A stretch of 64,000 nucleotides of DNA from Ceraceosorus guamensis. Lineage: Eukaryota; Basidiomycota; Exobasidiomycetes; Ceraceosorales; Ceraceosoraceae. Position numbers and translations under genes: made by a program. Every line of letters starts with the position of its first letter. The first letter of the stretch is position 1. The DNA lies in the NCBI RefSeq assembly GCF_003144195.1, contig NW_020290017.1, positions 62,001 through 126,000 of the forward strand. Direction: 5' to 3'. The notes under the pieces are model-generated. The model saw only the letters and a list, made by a program, of their open reading frames with translations, was not told the DNA's origin and searched no databases. Shown here piece by piece: positions 21,738 to 33,495 of this stretch.

Positions 21738-23479
21738 CTACAAGTGGCTCGTCATCTCGCTGGGTTTGTAGTCTCCCGAGCTGATCTGGTGCACTGCTGT
21801 GAAGAGTGGGTAGCCTTGTTGCCTGCCTCGCGCTTCCAAGAACGTGTAGACTTCCCTCGCCGTTTCCACCCCTTGCAACCTCTGGCCATTGAGGAGCTCC
21901 TTCTCCAGCACAGGGAATGACTGAAAGGCAGACATTTGGCGGCAGAACGCCTTGTAAATTCTCTGCAACTCGACAGGCGGCCGACATGAAGTATGGCACT
22001 CACCTTGCCAGTCTTGACGAATGCTTCCGCGCACTTGCGGTTACGCCCTCCGAAGCCTGATAGAGTGCCACCCACGGAGGGTCAGCGCTGCGTTGCGTAT
22101 TGGCTCGCGGAGCAACTCACAAGTGGTGATCAAGTCTGCGATGCCCGCACTTGTTTCTGTGAATGTCTCTGCCTTGACGCCCTCAAAGAATTCTTCGCAG
22201 AAGGACTTCATCTCCATCAACCCGATTCTCATCACAGCAGCTGTTTTCACGAACAAGTCGTCGTCGTGAGATGTGCGCTCATCCGAACTATGCATGTACC
22301 GAACCTGATCGCTCACCCTTCGCATTGTCTCCCCAGCCAAGACCATCTGTGAAGCCTGCAGCGATGGCGACGACGTTCTTGAGTGCTCCGCAAAGACTGA
22401 CACCAGCGACATCCTCCACCAATCCAACGCGGAAAAAGGGGGTATCAAAGACCTTGAACCACAGCTCCGCTTTCTCATGCTCTCCCGGCCTGTACCCGAT
22501 GGTGGTTTCGCTGAACTTGTCTTGTGCGACTGGACAGAAGCATAGAAGAGGGCTTCCCGGCCTGAGTTTGGTTGCCCGATCACACTCTGCAGGGCTCTTC
22601 CACTCACCTTCATTGGCAATGTTGGCTCCGCTCAGTGCGCTGCATTTGCAACCGAGGAGCTTTTCGATGACATCTGCGAAAATGTTGATGTTGCCATCCT
22701 TGACCTCTACACCTTTGATCATGGACAAGGCCTGAGTAGAGGGCTTGATCTTGCCTTTGAGCTCTGAGCAGATGGACGCAATAAACTGCGGAATGGCAAG
22801 GTGCGTGCATAGTTGTGAGCAAAAGGCAGGGAGCTTGACACAATTTCCACTCGAGCCTTCCTAGACAAGCCATGTTTGGGAATTTGGACCGCACTGCTAC
22901 TATGCCGGTCGCCTAAGTCCTCCAGCGCGCTTTTGCAAGCTCCCTCAGCCCGATGAACTGCTGCCACTGCTTGCGAAAGCCAGCAAGAGCCCACGCCTCG
23001 TCCTCTCCACTCCGCAATCCCCTCCAGAATCCAAAGTATATTGCTCTAGTCGTGCAGGCCCTCAACTGACCTGATGCGGGGTGACAAAGATGAGCAAGTC
23101 GGCGTCCTGTGCAGCAGCAGTCGCGCTGGGCACAGCCACGACGTTTTCGGGAATGGGAATGCCAGGCAAGTATTTGACATTTTCGTGTTTTGCGTTGATG
23201 ATTTCAGTCAGCTTTTGGCCATTGATCTGCAAAGGTCGCAGCAGGACAGGGGCAGCGAGAGAGAGAGTGATGCTCAGTGTTCGATCCTCTGAACCAGCTA
23301 GACGCCGGAAGGAAAGCCAAAGCTGACTGCAAACTCACCGATTCCTCGTGCACGTACATCCGCACCTCGGGGTGGAATGTGTCGGAATGCCTAATCATAT
23401 TCCTGCCCGCGATTCGGGCGATGGCGCTTCCCCAGTTTCCCGAGCCGATGATGGCCAGTCGCAACTTGTTGCCGCTCAT
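21738..23479 (-). CDS. GPD1: glycerol-3-phosphate dehydrogenase (NAD+), cytosolic
   Basis: Seven exons encode 347 residues: 23339-23479, 23071-23226, 22608-22785, 22317-22529, 22121-22240, 22004-22056, 21738-21920. The enzyme reduces dihydroxyacetone phosphate with NADH to glycerol-3-phosphate, feeding glycerol (osmolyte) and glycerolipid synthesis. Visible motifs: NAD-binding GSGNWGSA near residue 12, [40 protein letters not shown], catalytic-region [12 protein letters not shown], and [19 protein letters not shown]. The last exon carries the conserved [13 protein letters not shown]. Length is usual for the family. No PTS2-like N-terminus is seen, so cytosolic location is likely. Intron 2 (22786-23070, 285 nt) is much longer than the others. 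In fungi this gene is a classic HOG-pathway target; an OPY2-like HOG anchor lies 19 kb away. Confidence 0.96.
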
Positions 23480-25363
23480 GCTGTCCTCGTTTGCGTTGTG
23501 CTAAGATCGCCTTCCTGCTCTGTGCATGTAGTCCACGCCAAAATACAGCTTGTGGAGGTGTGAGAAGCTGGAGAGGGAAGCTTGCTCGGCCAGAGGAATA
23601 GAGTAGAGGGGGTCTAGAGGAATCACTTCAGCTTGGTCTAGAGGTTGAGATGAAAGAGGAGTGTAATTGGTGTGGTACAGTGAGGGCTTGTTGGCAATCA
23701 CGGGTGACACCCAGCAGCAGCAGCACAGAGATCGCTCCGAGGTGTCGCCAATGAGGGCGCGATTTTTGGGACGCCGCATGGGTCGCGTGTTGCGTGTGAT
23801 TCACGATTCTGATGGCTGCTTGCATATGCCTATGCCTATGCCTGCCGGCTTGTCTGCGCTCACGCAGCAGAGGGATGCATATCACACTCACTCACAAACC
23901 CATGCAACTACCTCTCGGGGACACGCGGAAAGCCCCAGCAATCGGAAGTTCACGCGTGCTGTGCGTGATGCGCAATTAAGCCTGCTGAACCTCGAGCACG
24001 CGCACGCACACGCACACGCACTCGTGACTATTCGCCCGCTGCGAATCTGCACTCATCCCGGCACCGGTCTTTCCGCCCTCCCATGTACAGGGAGAAAGAG
24101 GTCACTCACACTCTTCCACAACAAGCTCACAGGTATGCGTGCGTGCGAGCGTGCATTCACGATTCTCATTCACAACTCAAAAATTGACCGTGGAAAGCGT
24201 TTGCGTCGCACCGAAACGACGCCGGACAAATCGACGGAGGTTGCTGTGTGTGTGTGACCTTGCGCGGCGCCGTGCCGCGAGAGCGGATTCACGATCGACG
24301 ATCCTACTGATGTGATTGTAGCAGATACGCGAAACGCAAGGATGCGTCACTCGCGACAGCTCCCAAGCGTATACTTACGACTGTACATCCTGCTCGTGAC
24401 TCGCCATGATCTTTGACTTTGACTGTTGTGACTGCTGACCTTCCTCTTCAGCCTCGGCGCCTGCAGGCCGGCTTCTCGAAGCCCTGCATACATCTTCACT
24501 CGCTAGCCTCTTCAATCACCTGTTGAAAGCCTGCTTTTGTTCGACCTTGTGCGCGCTCAAGCGCAGCAGACTCGCGCTCGTGACTGACTGTTCCTATCGA
24601 TGATAGCATGACGCCTAGATCGATGGCGCACGACATCCCAGCGATTGGATGGCAGAGAGACGCGAAAAAAGAGCAGATTCGATCGATTGCGCACCCGCTT
24701 TCAACCGCCTCCACCTGCCGATATCTTCGACCGCTGTTCAAGTATGCCGCATGCCTTGCTGCGGTGGCTTGACCTAGCCATACGAGCGGCCCACGGAGGT
24801 GCGCTAAGCGATTCACTGGAAGCACTAGACAATCAATCCCTTCAGTTTTTCATGCGCACCAGCCTCGAATCTGCAATTTTGAACAGCATGTCCGTGGCGA
24901 AACTCGTGACAAAAGCCACACACATCGCGAGTCGGTGCGAGATCGTGAATGCAAGCTGATGAACCGGACCGGGGCGCACCTGAAAGCCGGTGCATGAATC
25001 GATGCACGGACACGCGCAGAGTCAGTCCTCCATGCTTCTTCTCGCTACCAGCATGGTCGTCTCAGTCTCGATTCAAAACGCCAGACATCGAATACAAAGC
25101 TATCGCAGCATGTCCGGCCGATGCTCGACAGACTCGGGCGGAGACTCATGTCCTGATCGACCTGAGCAGGGACTCAATCAACTTGTAAATACTCGTTGTC
25201 ACGTGGGCAACGTTGGATCTTCCTATGGTTCCACCATTCGTGATTCCACGCGATGTCCAACATCAGAATCAGTCAAGAGTATAGACGTAATCCTGACCTA
25301 CAATGGTACACAGCCTTCGCTGGATTCGCAATTCTATGCACATTTCGACAACAATACGCGTGA
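23480..25363. other. promoter region and gene-free spacer
   Basis: 1.9 kb upstream of GPD1 and downstream of the phosphatase gene. It contains GATTCACGATTC (23798-23809), ATTCACGATTC (24155-24165), a CGCACA-type dinucleotide-rich run near 24000 and GTGTGTGT at about 24246. No coding feature is supported. Stress elements of GPD1 would be expected here, but none was identified with confidence. Confidence 0.45.
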
Positions 25364-26902
25364 CTATACGACCCTTCGGATCTCCTTGATGATCTTTGGT
25401 CTTCTCCCTCGGTACAACGCAGTCAATGTAGACCTCTCTTCCCAAGCTCCTTTAGCTAGAGGTAAGAGCTCGGTGTCAAAGATGAGCGCCGACTGTTCTC
25501 CGCCGTATGCCTGCATCACGGCGAGGATAGAAGCTCATGTGAGTGGGAGAAGGGATCGGGACCCAGTGACGGGCGCGGACCTACCCGAGAGATTCCAGTG
25601 TCTATGAGCAAGACCGCGGCGTCGCATCGGACTACAAAGCCATCAAAGTGAGGCGTGCTGGCGGACGAGAAAAGGGCATCGATTCAGCCTCGAAGATGCA
25701 TCAGCGTGAATGCGGACTACTCACTGTCCCATGACAAGATGCCTGACACCCAAAGATTCCTTGGCGGCGTGGGCCAAGTGACACACCTCCTCCTCCGTCT
25801 CGTAAGCATATCCTCGATACCAAAGCGGGCCCATCTCGTCATACAGCGACATCTCTTCCCTGCTAGTATCGGGTGGCAAGTGCCCTCTGGGACTTTTCCA
25901 GTCCAGCGCTCTGAAGAGCAGAGATCTTCCTACTTCGTTGATGTGATCCAGACCTTTGGCAGCCCACTCAGGGTGGATGCCTCCGTGCACAAAGCTAGCA
26001 TGCGGCACCGCGTAATGAGATGGCACACCTGGTGGGACCTTGTGGGGTGAGAGAAGAGGCACAGTCTGGCTGATCGTATAGTTGGACATCCATGCTTTTC
26101 CGATCCAGCCTGAGCTTGACATGACGTTCCTCCGCGCTTGAGGACCGCCAAACGATTTGACGTCTCCGGGCGTCACATAGCGCCAGTCGTGAAGCGCATT
26201 CATCTGAGCAGGGGACAGAAGCGCAGCGATCTCAGCGCACAGTCTTTGTACTGCTAATTGTCTTCGTTCTCACCATCTCGTGATTTCCGAGCTGGGAGGA
26301 ACGCGCACACCACACGCCCGTGTAAGAACTTCAATTCGTGGACCTCATAGGCTTGCATCTCGACCCTACTCACGCAGTTTCGCACCTCTCCGCCATGTTC
26401 TAGTGCCTGCTGTCTGAGCCTATCAAACATCTTGTATAGCTCGATCGTATCGTCTCCTCTATCCACAATGTCTCCCGTACTAGCCAGCACAGCATCACCA
26501 CCTATCCAGTTGGCGCTCGCATCGATGATGCCGGCCATGCGAAGCACATTGTGCGCGTGTTGCAGGTCCCCATGTAGGTCGGCAACTGCCACCACGCGTC
26601 GAGATATGGTTGCAGAGGAAGGCGTAAAAGAGACGGCAGACTCGAGCACTTTGTGTGAGCTTGGAACAGTGGCTCGATAGCCTAGGCTGGATGTGTGCAC
26701 CGGAATGCTGCACTATGAGCTCGCATACACACACATGCGAGCGAGCCATCTGAGCAGCACTTCCACGCACTCACTACACCAGCAAGGCTCCGAAGATGAG
26801 GGCAAGTCGAAAGAAAGGACTACCTGTTCTCGCAGCCTGGCCCCTGGATGCTCCGACAGCGCCAACGCCAGGAGATCGGGGCATCGTGGCCGTAGGCGGC
26901 AT
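25364..26902 (-). CDS. Shewanella-like (SLP) calcineurin-type phosphatase
   Basis: Six exons encode 392 residues: 26775-26902, 26374-26707, 26274-26291, 25725-26203, 25585-25657, 25364-25510. The start ATG at 26902 precedes a signal anchor (FFRLALIFGALLVYIPV, about residues 30-46), so the catalytic domain should face the secretory lumen or outside. PPP/SLP metal and phosphate motifs are complete: DLHGD (86-90), GDIVDRG (121-127), GNHE (156-159, carried by an 18-nt exon), VHGGIHPEW (232-240) and GHTPHFDG (319 on). LLIDTGISRAYGG follows near the end. Family members are protein phosphatases related to bacterial enzymes and known in plants, protists and some fungi; substrates in fungi are unknown to me. 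The 18-nt exon encodes six residues and is essential for the metal site. Confidence 0.9.
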
Positions 26903-27507
26903 CTTGAGCTGTGTGCAGATTTGCTCCTGTGTGCTAGCTGAGCTCCACTTGGCCGAAGAGCCTAATGGTGGGTGGACCAGTCTAGCGACGCTTGCTGAGG
27001 ATGGAGGTGAGTAGGATCGGAGTTGGTCCCAGCAGCCTGCGATGTGCGTGCAGCACGGGCAGAGATATGAGCATCGACAGCTGCGAAATGAGACGCCAAC
27101 AAAGTGGAGAATAAGCGCTGCGCCAATCAATTCGGCGTTGGCTGTGCTGCCGCACGAGAATCGCACGCACGCACGTTCTATCATGAACTTTCTGCGAAAA
27201 GTCCAAGTTGTTTGTGCCTGCGGCCGCAACCCTCGGTGCACACGACACTCACAAATCACAGCTTCGCTTCAATCAGCTTAGCTTCCTCACTGCCAACCCT
27301 CTCCCCGTCCGCCTCGATCTCCTTGATCGGACCGCATCTGGCCTATAGCCATCGTTTCGCAGCCCGCTCTGCTCGCGCCCTCCTCCAGCGCAGTCTCGAG
27401 CGCAGACCAAATCACTCCAGGCCGAGCAATTCCGCCCACACTCAGATCAAGATCCAGACCCGTCAACCCCTTGGCTCCGACACAACACCACGTTGGCAAG
27501 CTCAAAG
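26903..27507. other. divergent promoter region
   Basis: 605 bp between the divergent phosphatase and zinc-finger genes. A C/T-rich plus-strand tract at about 27280-27340 probably marks the leader of the zinc-finger gene. No gene seen. Confidence 0.5.
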
Positions 27508-28023
27508 ATGGTTCGCGGAGCAGCAAAGGCGCAGGCGCAAGCCAAGAATCAGGCAAAGGCGAACTCTAGCAAGGAGGCCAAATCTCAGTTGGACAGTCGA
27601 GGTGCAGCTTTGAAATTCGCATGCAAAGTCTGCAAGGCTCCTGCGCCTGTGAGTTCGGAGGGACGAGGATTTGGGGCGATGAGGGAGGGCATGAGCGAGC
27701 AAGGGCCAGGCGATGGTTGGTGCGGATGTAATAAAGGGCATGTTGGGCACTACTGCTCCATTCTGCCGAGAGGTGGCTCGAGAGTGCCAGTCACCCTTAG
27801 CATTCAGACACGAGGTGGGAATACCAGGCACCCATCGTACCCGCGACTGGTTGTGCGCTACTCCGAGGCGGATTTTGCCATCTGCCTTGTCAGATCGCGA
27901 AGAGGCTGACACTTCGCTTCTACCACCTCGCATACACGCCAGTCATACAAGACGCTCTTGATACACTACGACTCAAAACATCCCAAGGAGACTTGTCCTT
28001 CAGAAGCCAGCTTCGCAGCATAG
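27508..28023 (+). CDS. ZNF706/At2g23090-like micro zinc-finger protein
   Basis: Two exons (27508-27648, 27943-28023) encode 73 residues. The N-terminus MVRGAAKAQAQAKNQAKANS is the basic Ala/Gln/Lys-rich segment typical of this family. After it comes one C2H2 finger: CKVC, then HYDSKH, split exactly by the intron (phase 0) and ending KHPKETCPSEASFAA. Family knowledge: eukaryote-wide small nuclear or cytosolic proteins related to human ZNF706, linked to translation or gene repression, not well understood. The 294-nt intron is several times longer than the local norm and begins with an open stretch, so an unspliced reading would give a false 138-residue protein. The finger differs from the usual MPDPKTFKQHFESKHP by lacking the PDP segment. 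Confidence 0.88.
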
Positions 28024-28464
28024 GAACGGATCGGCGTGTGGCACATGCAAAGGTAGATGGCGCTCATAGAGGAGCGTTTCGGCGGCGCAGTGCATTCTGA
28101 TATGAATGCGGGAAAGCTGGTCGCTTTGGCATGCCGGCTGAGCTGACAGCTGCAACACTCGGCGCCTCATTCCCCTGCACTTGCCAATCGCACGCCCACC
28201 ATGGAGCAGAGTTCAGCCTCTCGTGACGCAATGCTTTCCCATGCCTGGTCCCACGTGAAACCGCGCAGTGCTTTCGACCTCGTCCTAGTCTACCCCTCCA
28301 TTCTCGATCGCTCAGCAATAGATGTCTTCAGTCACGCGACCTCACCAACTTCTCAATGCCGAATATCCCTTGGAAGCACGCCCCCACAGCGTTGAAGGTG
28401 CTGCCTTTGATTGTCTGGCGCTCATCCCATTGCACCTGTTGCGGTATCTGACTCATATACTCAT
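28024..28464. other. convergent intergenic spacer
   Basis: 441 bp between converging genes; nothing recognisable beyond presumed 3' ends. Confidence 0.5.
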
Positions 28465-29799
28465 TCATTCCTCTTTAACTCCTACCCTCGCTTTCTCGGC
28501 CAAGCTTTCCCTTCTCCTAAAGTAGGTAGCGTTGGCAAGTCCTGGGCCTAGAAGCGTTAGTCCTGCCAGGCCAAAGATGTCCTCGACGATAAAACGCCTG
28601 TGCATCACCCTCTCGCCCGTCACCGCGACCCTCGCTTCGTCGGCGTACGAGTCGACCAAGATTTGAGTGTACTGCGCTATGAGTACTCCGACAGTGTCCC
28701 AAAAGAGCAAATGGGCACTGAGGGAGATTCGTGAACATGTGCGTCAGCCCGCTGCTCGGCAAGGTGCGCCTGTGAGCTGGTCTTGCTGCTCACCCGTCCT
28801 GCTCGAAGACTCCCGTCTTCCACGCCTTCTTGAGTCCTGGGTAGGCGTACCACAGACCCACCCACCAAGCCAGGGCCAGCCCGAAACCCAAATCCCTGTA
28901 CAAATCCGCAGCTTTGAGTCTTGGCAGGTCTTTCTGAACGCTAGGTCTACCAGCGAGAGCAAGAGGCAAGTAGGCCAAAGGAAAGAGCTGGAAAGCAATG
29001 TCGAGGTAGACGAAGAAAGATGAGGTTGGATCGACGAAGCATTGAGCTAGACTCAGGATGCCTGCCAAGATGGAGCAGATGAAGACGAGGTTGACGTGCG
29101 CGGGAGATGGTGAGGGTGCAGGATGGATGGCTGGCGGATTGGTAGAGGACTGTAGAATGAGAGGTGTTCGGTAAGCTTTGCGGCACAAAGGTTCGCAAGC
29201 GTTGAAGAGGAATCAGGATTCACCTCGGACCAGCGGATGTATGCGTAGATGGGGACCCACAAGGCGGGCAAGGCTGCTCCGACGCATACGAGTTGCGAAA
29301 TCAGTGCGACCGCGATGAAGACCAGCGGGTGATGCAGCTTGCTTCTTCCAGCTTTGAGCGACTCGACCGACATGAAGCTCAGCAGAGGAGCGCTTGCTGA
29401 CAGGATGATGAGCAGCAGCTGCGAGAAGTCCCGTGCGTACGAGGTTTTGAGGCGGTCTAAGCCTGCTGCTCATTGTTGTATTGCAACTGTAGCACATTGG
29501 ACACTCACCCCAAATGCTGTAGGATCAGATACGATGCTCTGAAAGAAGACGATCAAGAAGACCAGCAAGCGGTTGGTCAAGTTGGGAGCGAGTTTCCACG
29601 TCGCATTGAAGTCGTCTGGCAGCAGCCGAATCACTTCTTCATTCGTGAGCTTAGATATGCTTGGGACCAGAGAGCCGGGCCCCTTTCTGACAGCTTGGAT
29701 GTGAATGGCTATGCCGGAGAAGAAGGCGATGAGGGAGATGAGGATGAGCGAGGAGGTGGGACGAGTGACCTCGGACGGCAGCGCTGTCAGCTTTGCCAT
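28465..29799 (-). CDS. multi-pass membrane protein, unknown
   Basis: Best model is four exons, 364 residues: 29509-29799, 29224-29418, 28794-29149, 28465-28717; all junctions are GT-AG and phases close. Intron 1 could instead use an acceptor about 30 nt upstream with a weaker donor. About eight hydrophobic segments are visible, including LILISLIAFFSGIAIHI, RLLVFLIVFFQSIVS, VFIAVALISQLVCVGAALPA, LVFICSILAGILSLAQC, LGFGLALAWWVGLWYAY and LLFWDTVGVLIAQYTQIL. It ends with a basic cytosolic tail (RRRESLAEKARVGVKEE). The helix spacing and the acidic W-D residues within a late helix recall fungal integral-membrane cyclases of meroterpenoid clusters, but no cluster partner (prenyltransferase, PKS) is nearby, so no function is assigned. 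Confidence 0.75.
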
Positions 29800-30954
29800 G
29801 TTTGCGGACTTTGTGTGAGTCGATCGAGGTGTGGATATGACGCATCAGTGACGAGTGCGAGTCTATGCAGGACTGAGCATTGAACAGGTGAAGGCGGAAG
29901 AGATGACATCTTGCTACGACGTTCGAATCACCCTTACCGCTCACACTCTTCTTGACAGTTGGGCGCTCGAGATTCACGATTCTCGCTCGCGTCGGTCGGC
30001 ATTTCGCATTGTTGTGATTCGTGAATTTTTAATTGCCCTCACGATTCGCGTTGCTCAAACACCGCGTCCGTGCGCGGTGCAACACCCAACAACGCACCCA
30101 TGCAACGAGTTACGCGCTCGGCCGTGATGAATATTGCGGATCAAGTTCACGACGGCAAATTCCAGTCGCGGCGCGCTTCGTGGTGGGACGGACGAGTTGG
30201 ACGAGTGGATCGATCGCGTGCACGTCATGACTGACAGTTTGAGATCGCGATTGGGCAATTCACAGTTCGTTGTGAGTGAGTGGTGAGTTAGTGAGTGTCA
30301 ATCTTGGACCGAATGTGAGCGTCGCGGCAGTCGTGAATGTATCGGGTATCGCAGATCAAGTCACAATCGTGAATGCTGAAAAGTCGCGAGTCGTGCTTTG
30401 CGAGTCAAGCAGTCACGAGTGAATGTGAATCACGAGTGAATGTGAATCACGAATGAATATGAATACCGCATGCATTCACGTGATTCGTCCCTCAAAGCAA
30501 AGGCAGAACTTAGGGAAGACTATTCAACATTCACATTCGTGATTGTATATATACCGTAATAGGCGATGCTGTTCGTTGTGTCTCATTTTTGATTGTGCGC
30601 AAGTTCGCAAGGCTGTGCTTGTGCATGCGAACGCTGCAAGCTCGGCGGTAGCGGCAGCATGATATTTGACTCGATCGTCAGCCATACTCGTGACTCGTGA
30701 CTCCCTCTTTGGCCAAGAAGCAGCAGCTCGCGGTGGGCCGATTCCCACTTGCCCGTGCACTCATCACAAGCACTCTGACCTGTGACTCGAACATCCAACG
30801 GAACATCACTCGCTCCCACGGAATCCGCCAGCTGGCTCAGGAGTACCTGCACGCGCTTGCTCTGTTCACGCTCATCAATATCATCCTCCATCTGCACTCA
30901 CGATATTGTTCGCGGTCGCTCCCCACCTCTCTCGCCTTGCGTGATCCCGTCAGC
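29800..30954. other. divergent promoter region with dense short repeats
   Basis: 1.15 kb between divergent genes. It is unusually rich in the ATTCACG-type motif (29971-29982, 30015-30026, 30535-30544) and holds a 17-bp tandem repeat (separate entry) and a TATATATA run near 30547. No coding feature is supported. Confidence 0.6.
30414..30464. repeat. 17-bp tandem repeat, three copies
   Basis: Three head-to-tail 17-bp units, CACGAGTGAATGTGAAT twice exactly and a third with two changes. Each unit contains the GAATCACGA core that is scattered between genes elsewhere in the window. Confidence 0.95.
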
Positions 30955-32561
30955 ATGTCGGTCCCACCGCCCAGCGCAGCCGGACAAGAAGGCGGCAAAC
31001 ACGTGGTCATCCTAGGCGCAGGAGTCATAGGTCTGTCCATTGGCATCTCATTGCTGGATGCGCCCTCTCAATCCTCTGTGCCTCTGGCAGTCACAATCGT
31101 AGCCAGAGACGTGCCCAGCTCGGCAGAAACGAAGCAGCCGGCCAGCTATGCGAGTGCTTGGGCTGGAGCACACCACGTATCGGATGCAAAGACTGCAAAG
31201 TCGAGATGGCGCGATCGAAAGACTTTCGAAGTGATGCAGGCCCTCATCAGCAATACTTGCGGAGTCCGCAAGAGCATTGATGATGTGGTCCACGAAGGAA
31301 GCGCTCCACCCCTCGGCTTGTTCTACACTGACCAGATTGAGTACTGGGACGCGCAGCAGGATGCCAGGGAGGATGCAGAGGAGAGCAAAGTGCTCGATTG
31401 GTACCCCGACGTGAGTGTCAAGCTTCCTGGATAGCGCCGTCTGTATGCTCACTACATCGGCTGGGCTCGATTCGGTAGTACGAGCCTTTGCCCAGGTCCG
31501 ACTTGCCTGCAGGTGTCGTCTCGGGCTGCAGCATGACAACGCTCAGCATACACGTAGCGCACTATCTTCCCTGGCTGTTCGAGCGCTTTCAAGCTCTTGG
31601 TGGTCGTATCATACAATCTCAAGTCAAATCTCTGCAAGATGCTCTTTCAGCGGCTTCCTCAACCGCTGGCCCTCAAGCCAACGCGCTGGTCATCTCTCCC
31701 GGACTGGGAGCTCGCAGCATCGAAGGTCTCCAAGACCCCACATATGTACTTCGGGGCCAGACGCTGCTCGTCGAAGCTCCCTGGCTGGAGCACCGCATCG
31801 GCGCTCCCGGTAGCAGGCGCCGGTGTAGATGGCAAGGCACTTCGGTGGTCAGGTCTCAGGGATTCAGAGATACCTATGTGATTCCAAGAGGAGAAGGCAA
31901 GTTCATAGTGGGCGGGACGAGGCTCAAAGATGATGAGTGAGTAGCAGCGTTCTTCAAATGCATAGCAACGCATGTCCACTGATCGGCACCTTTTTCGCAG
32001 AGACTCTGAGGGGAGGTCATCGACGACAACAGAAATTCTCGATAGGGTTCTGACCATTTGTCCCCACTTGGTTAGCCCCGACGCCACTCTGGAAGAACGT
32101 AAAAGCGCCACCAGAGGCGTGCGAGTCGCGGCTGTCAATGTGGGGTTTCGACCAGCAAGAGACGGTGGTCCAAGGGTCGAGCGGGGAGGAAGCGCCTCAT
32201 ACCCCTCTATATCTGGTCGTGAAGGAGAGGTGCCTGTAGTGCACTGCTACGGGTGAGTGCTGCGTCGCCTCACCTAGCACGCGTCCGAAGCGATGCGAGA
32301 TCAGGCACCCACTTCAAAACTTCATTTGGCTAATTACTTTCCCTTCCTTGACTCAGATTTGGAGGCATTGGCTATCAAGCATCGTGGGGTGCGGCTTTCG
32401 AAGCGAGACAAGTGAGTGATTGCTGCGCATGCCTTTCTTCTGGTCTCGCCACTCAAGCGAATAAATCATTCTCACCGCCTCCGACGCAGCTCGTGTATGA
32501 AGCGCTCGGCCTGCCTGCTCTGAGACAAGAGTCCACATTACGATCGTTGTCGTTGGTATAG
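30955..32561 (+). CDS. D-amino-acid oxidase-like FAD enzyme
   Basis: Five exons encode 430 residues: 30955-31410, 31479-31936, 32001-32252, 32357-32411, 32490-32561. An N-terminal Rossmann motif VVILGAGVIGLSIG binds FAD (Gly21, 23, 26). ASYASAWAGAHH matches the second DAAO signature. SGCSMTTLSIHVAHYLPWLF, VISPGLGARSIEG, DTYVIPRGEGKFIVGGT and the C-terminal CYGFGGIGYQASWGAA follow in the family's order. Expected reaction: oxidative deamination of a D-amino acid to the 2-oxo acid with ammonia and H2O2. The C-terminus (RSLSLV) is not an SKL-type peroxisomal signal, unlike many fungal DAAOs, so location is uncertain. The chain is longer than typical DAAO (about 350) because of acidic loop insertions around residues 130-150. 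D-aspartate oxidase or another substrate remains possible. Confidence 0.9.
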
Positions 32562-32666
32562 GTACATCACCCGCAACACATCGCACGATTGAACTCCAGC
32601 TTCGCGAGCTGATGCATGCATTGCCCTAAAAGGCCATGATCACTCAGAGTCAAGTATGATAGCCGA

Positions 32667-33495
32667 TCACGAAAGAGCAGCCTGAGCTTTTTTGACGTCG
32701 GCATCGGCGGCGAGAGCAGCGTGCCACTTGCCAACAGCAGGGTAAGGGGCAAGGTCGATCTTTCCAAACCCGGCAATGTTGACCCAAGGGTAAAAGGCGA
32801 TGTCGGCGACTGTTGGCCTCTCGAGAGCGACAAAGGAGCTTCCGCGCTTAGACTGAGCTTCCAATTGATCGTTGAGCAGAGTGTACAATCGTGCCACTTC
32901 GCCTTCGTAACGAGTAAAGACCGACTTTTGAGGCTTTTCACCATACGTTGCCTCCCAGTCTGATGGGCAGAGAAAGGAGAAGAGCGGATGAGATCGGGAT
33001 CGCTTCAGTACGGCGTGCATGTGAGCCGTGACTCACAGTGGTAGGCATAGTTGACCTGAAGTGGAGTGGTAGCGAGCGACGTTTGTCAGATACGAGCGAC
33101 CTCGGACGTGCGAGTGTTGACAAACTCACCTGTCCTTGCTGAGGACCAAAAGTGCTGAGCTGGAGCGCGAACCACTGGTTGACCACAGCCCTCTCCTCTG
33201 GCGTCTTTCCGCCAAACGATCCATCTTGACCGTACTTGTCGATCAGATACAGCAAGATCGCTCCGCTTTCCCAAATGGTAAAGTCGCTGTTCTGATGGTC
33301 CACCAATGCGGGCACTCTTCCGTTGGGGTTCACCTTCAAGAATTTCTCACCCTTGACCCCTTCATTCTGGCCGTCGCCGGGACCAAAGACGAGTGGAACT
33401 ACGTCGTAGCTGAGACCCAACTTTTCGAGCAGGATGGCCACCTTGAGAGGGTTGGGTCCGGGTCCCTTGTGAGAGTAGAGGGTGAATTGAGCCAT
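32667..33495 (-). CDS. Ure2-type glutathione S-transferase
   Basis: Three exons encode 225 residues: 33130-33495, 33037-33055, 32667-32959. The thioredoxin-like domain starts MAQFTLYSHKGPGPNPLKVA. It carries the cis-proline region GRVPALVDH and the glutathione-binding IWESGAILLYLIDKY. The helical domain includes WFALQLSTFGPQQGQ, VNYAYHYWEATYGEK (spanning the 19-nt exon) and ERPTVADIAFYPWVNIAGFG. It conjugates or reduces with glutathione; Ure2/YfcG-like members often act as disulfide-bond oxidoreductases or peroxidases. It converges on the oxidase gene with 105 bp between stops, so the transcripts may overlap. Placement beside an H2O2-producing oxidase is suggestive but may be chance. Confidence 0.93.

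Noticed and set aside
28465-29799. Assignment of the multi-pass protein as a meroterpenoid cyclase
   Set aside because: Only general helix layout is similar; no partner biosynthetic genes lie nearby.
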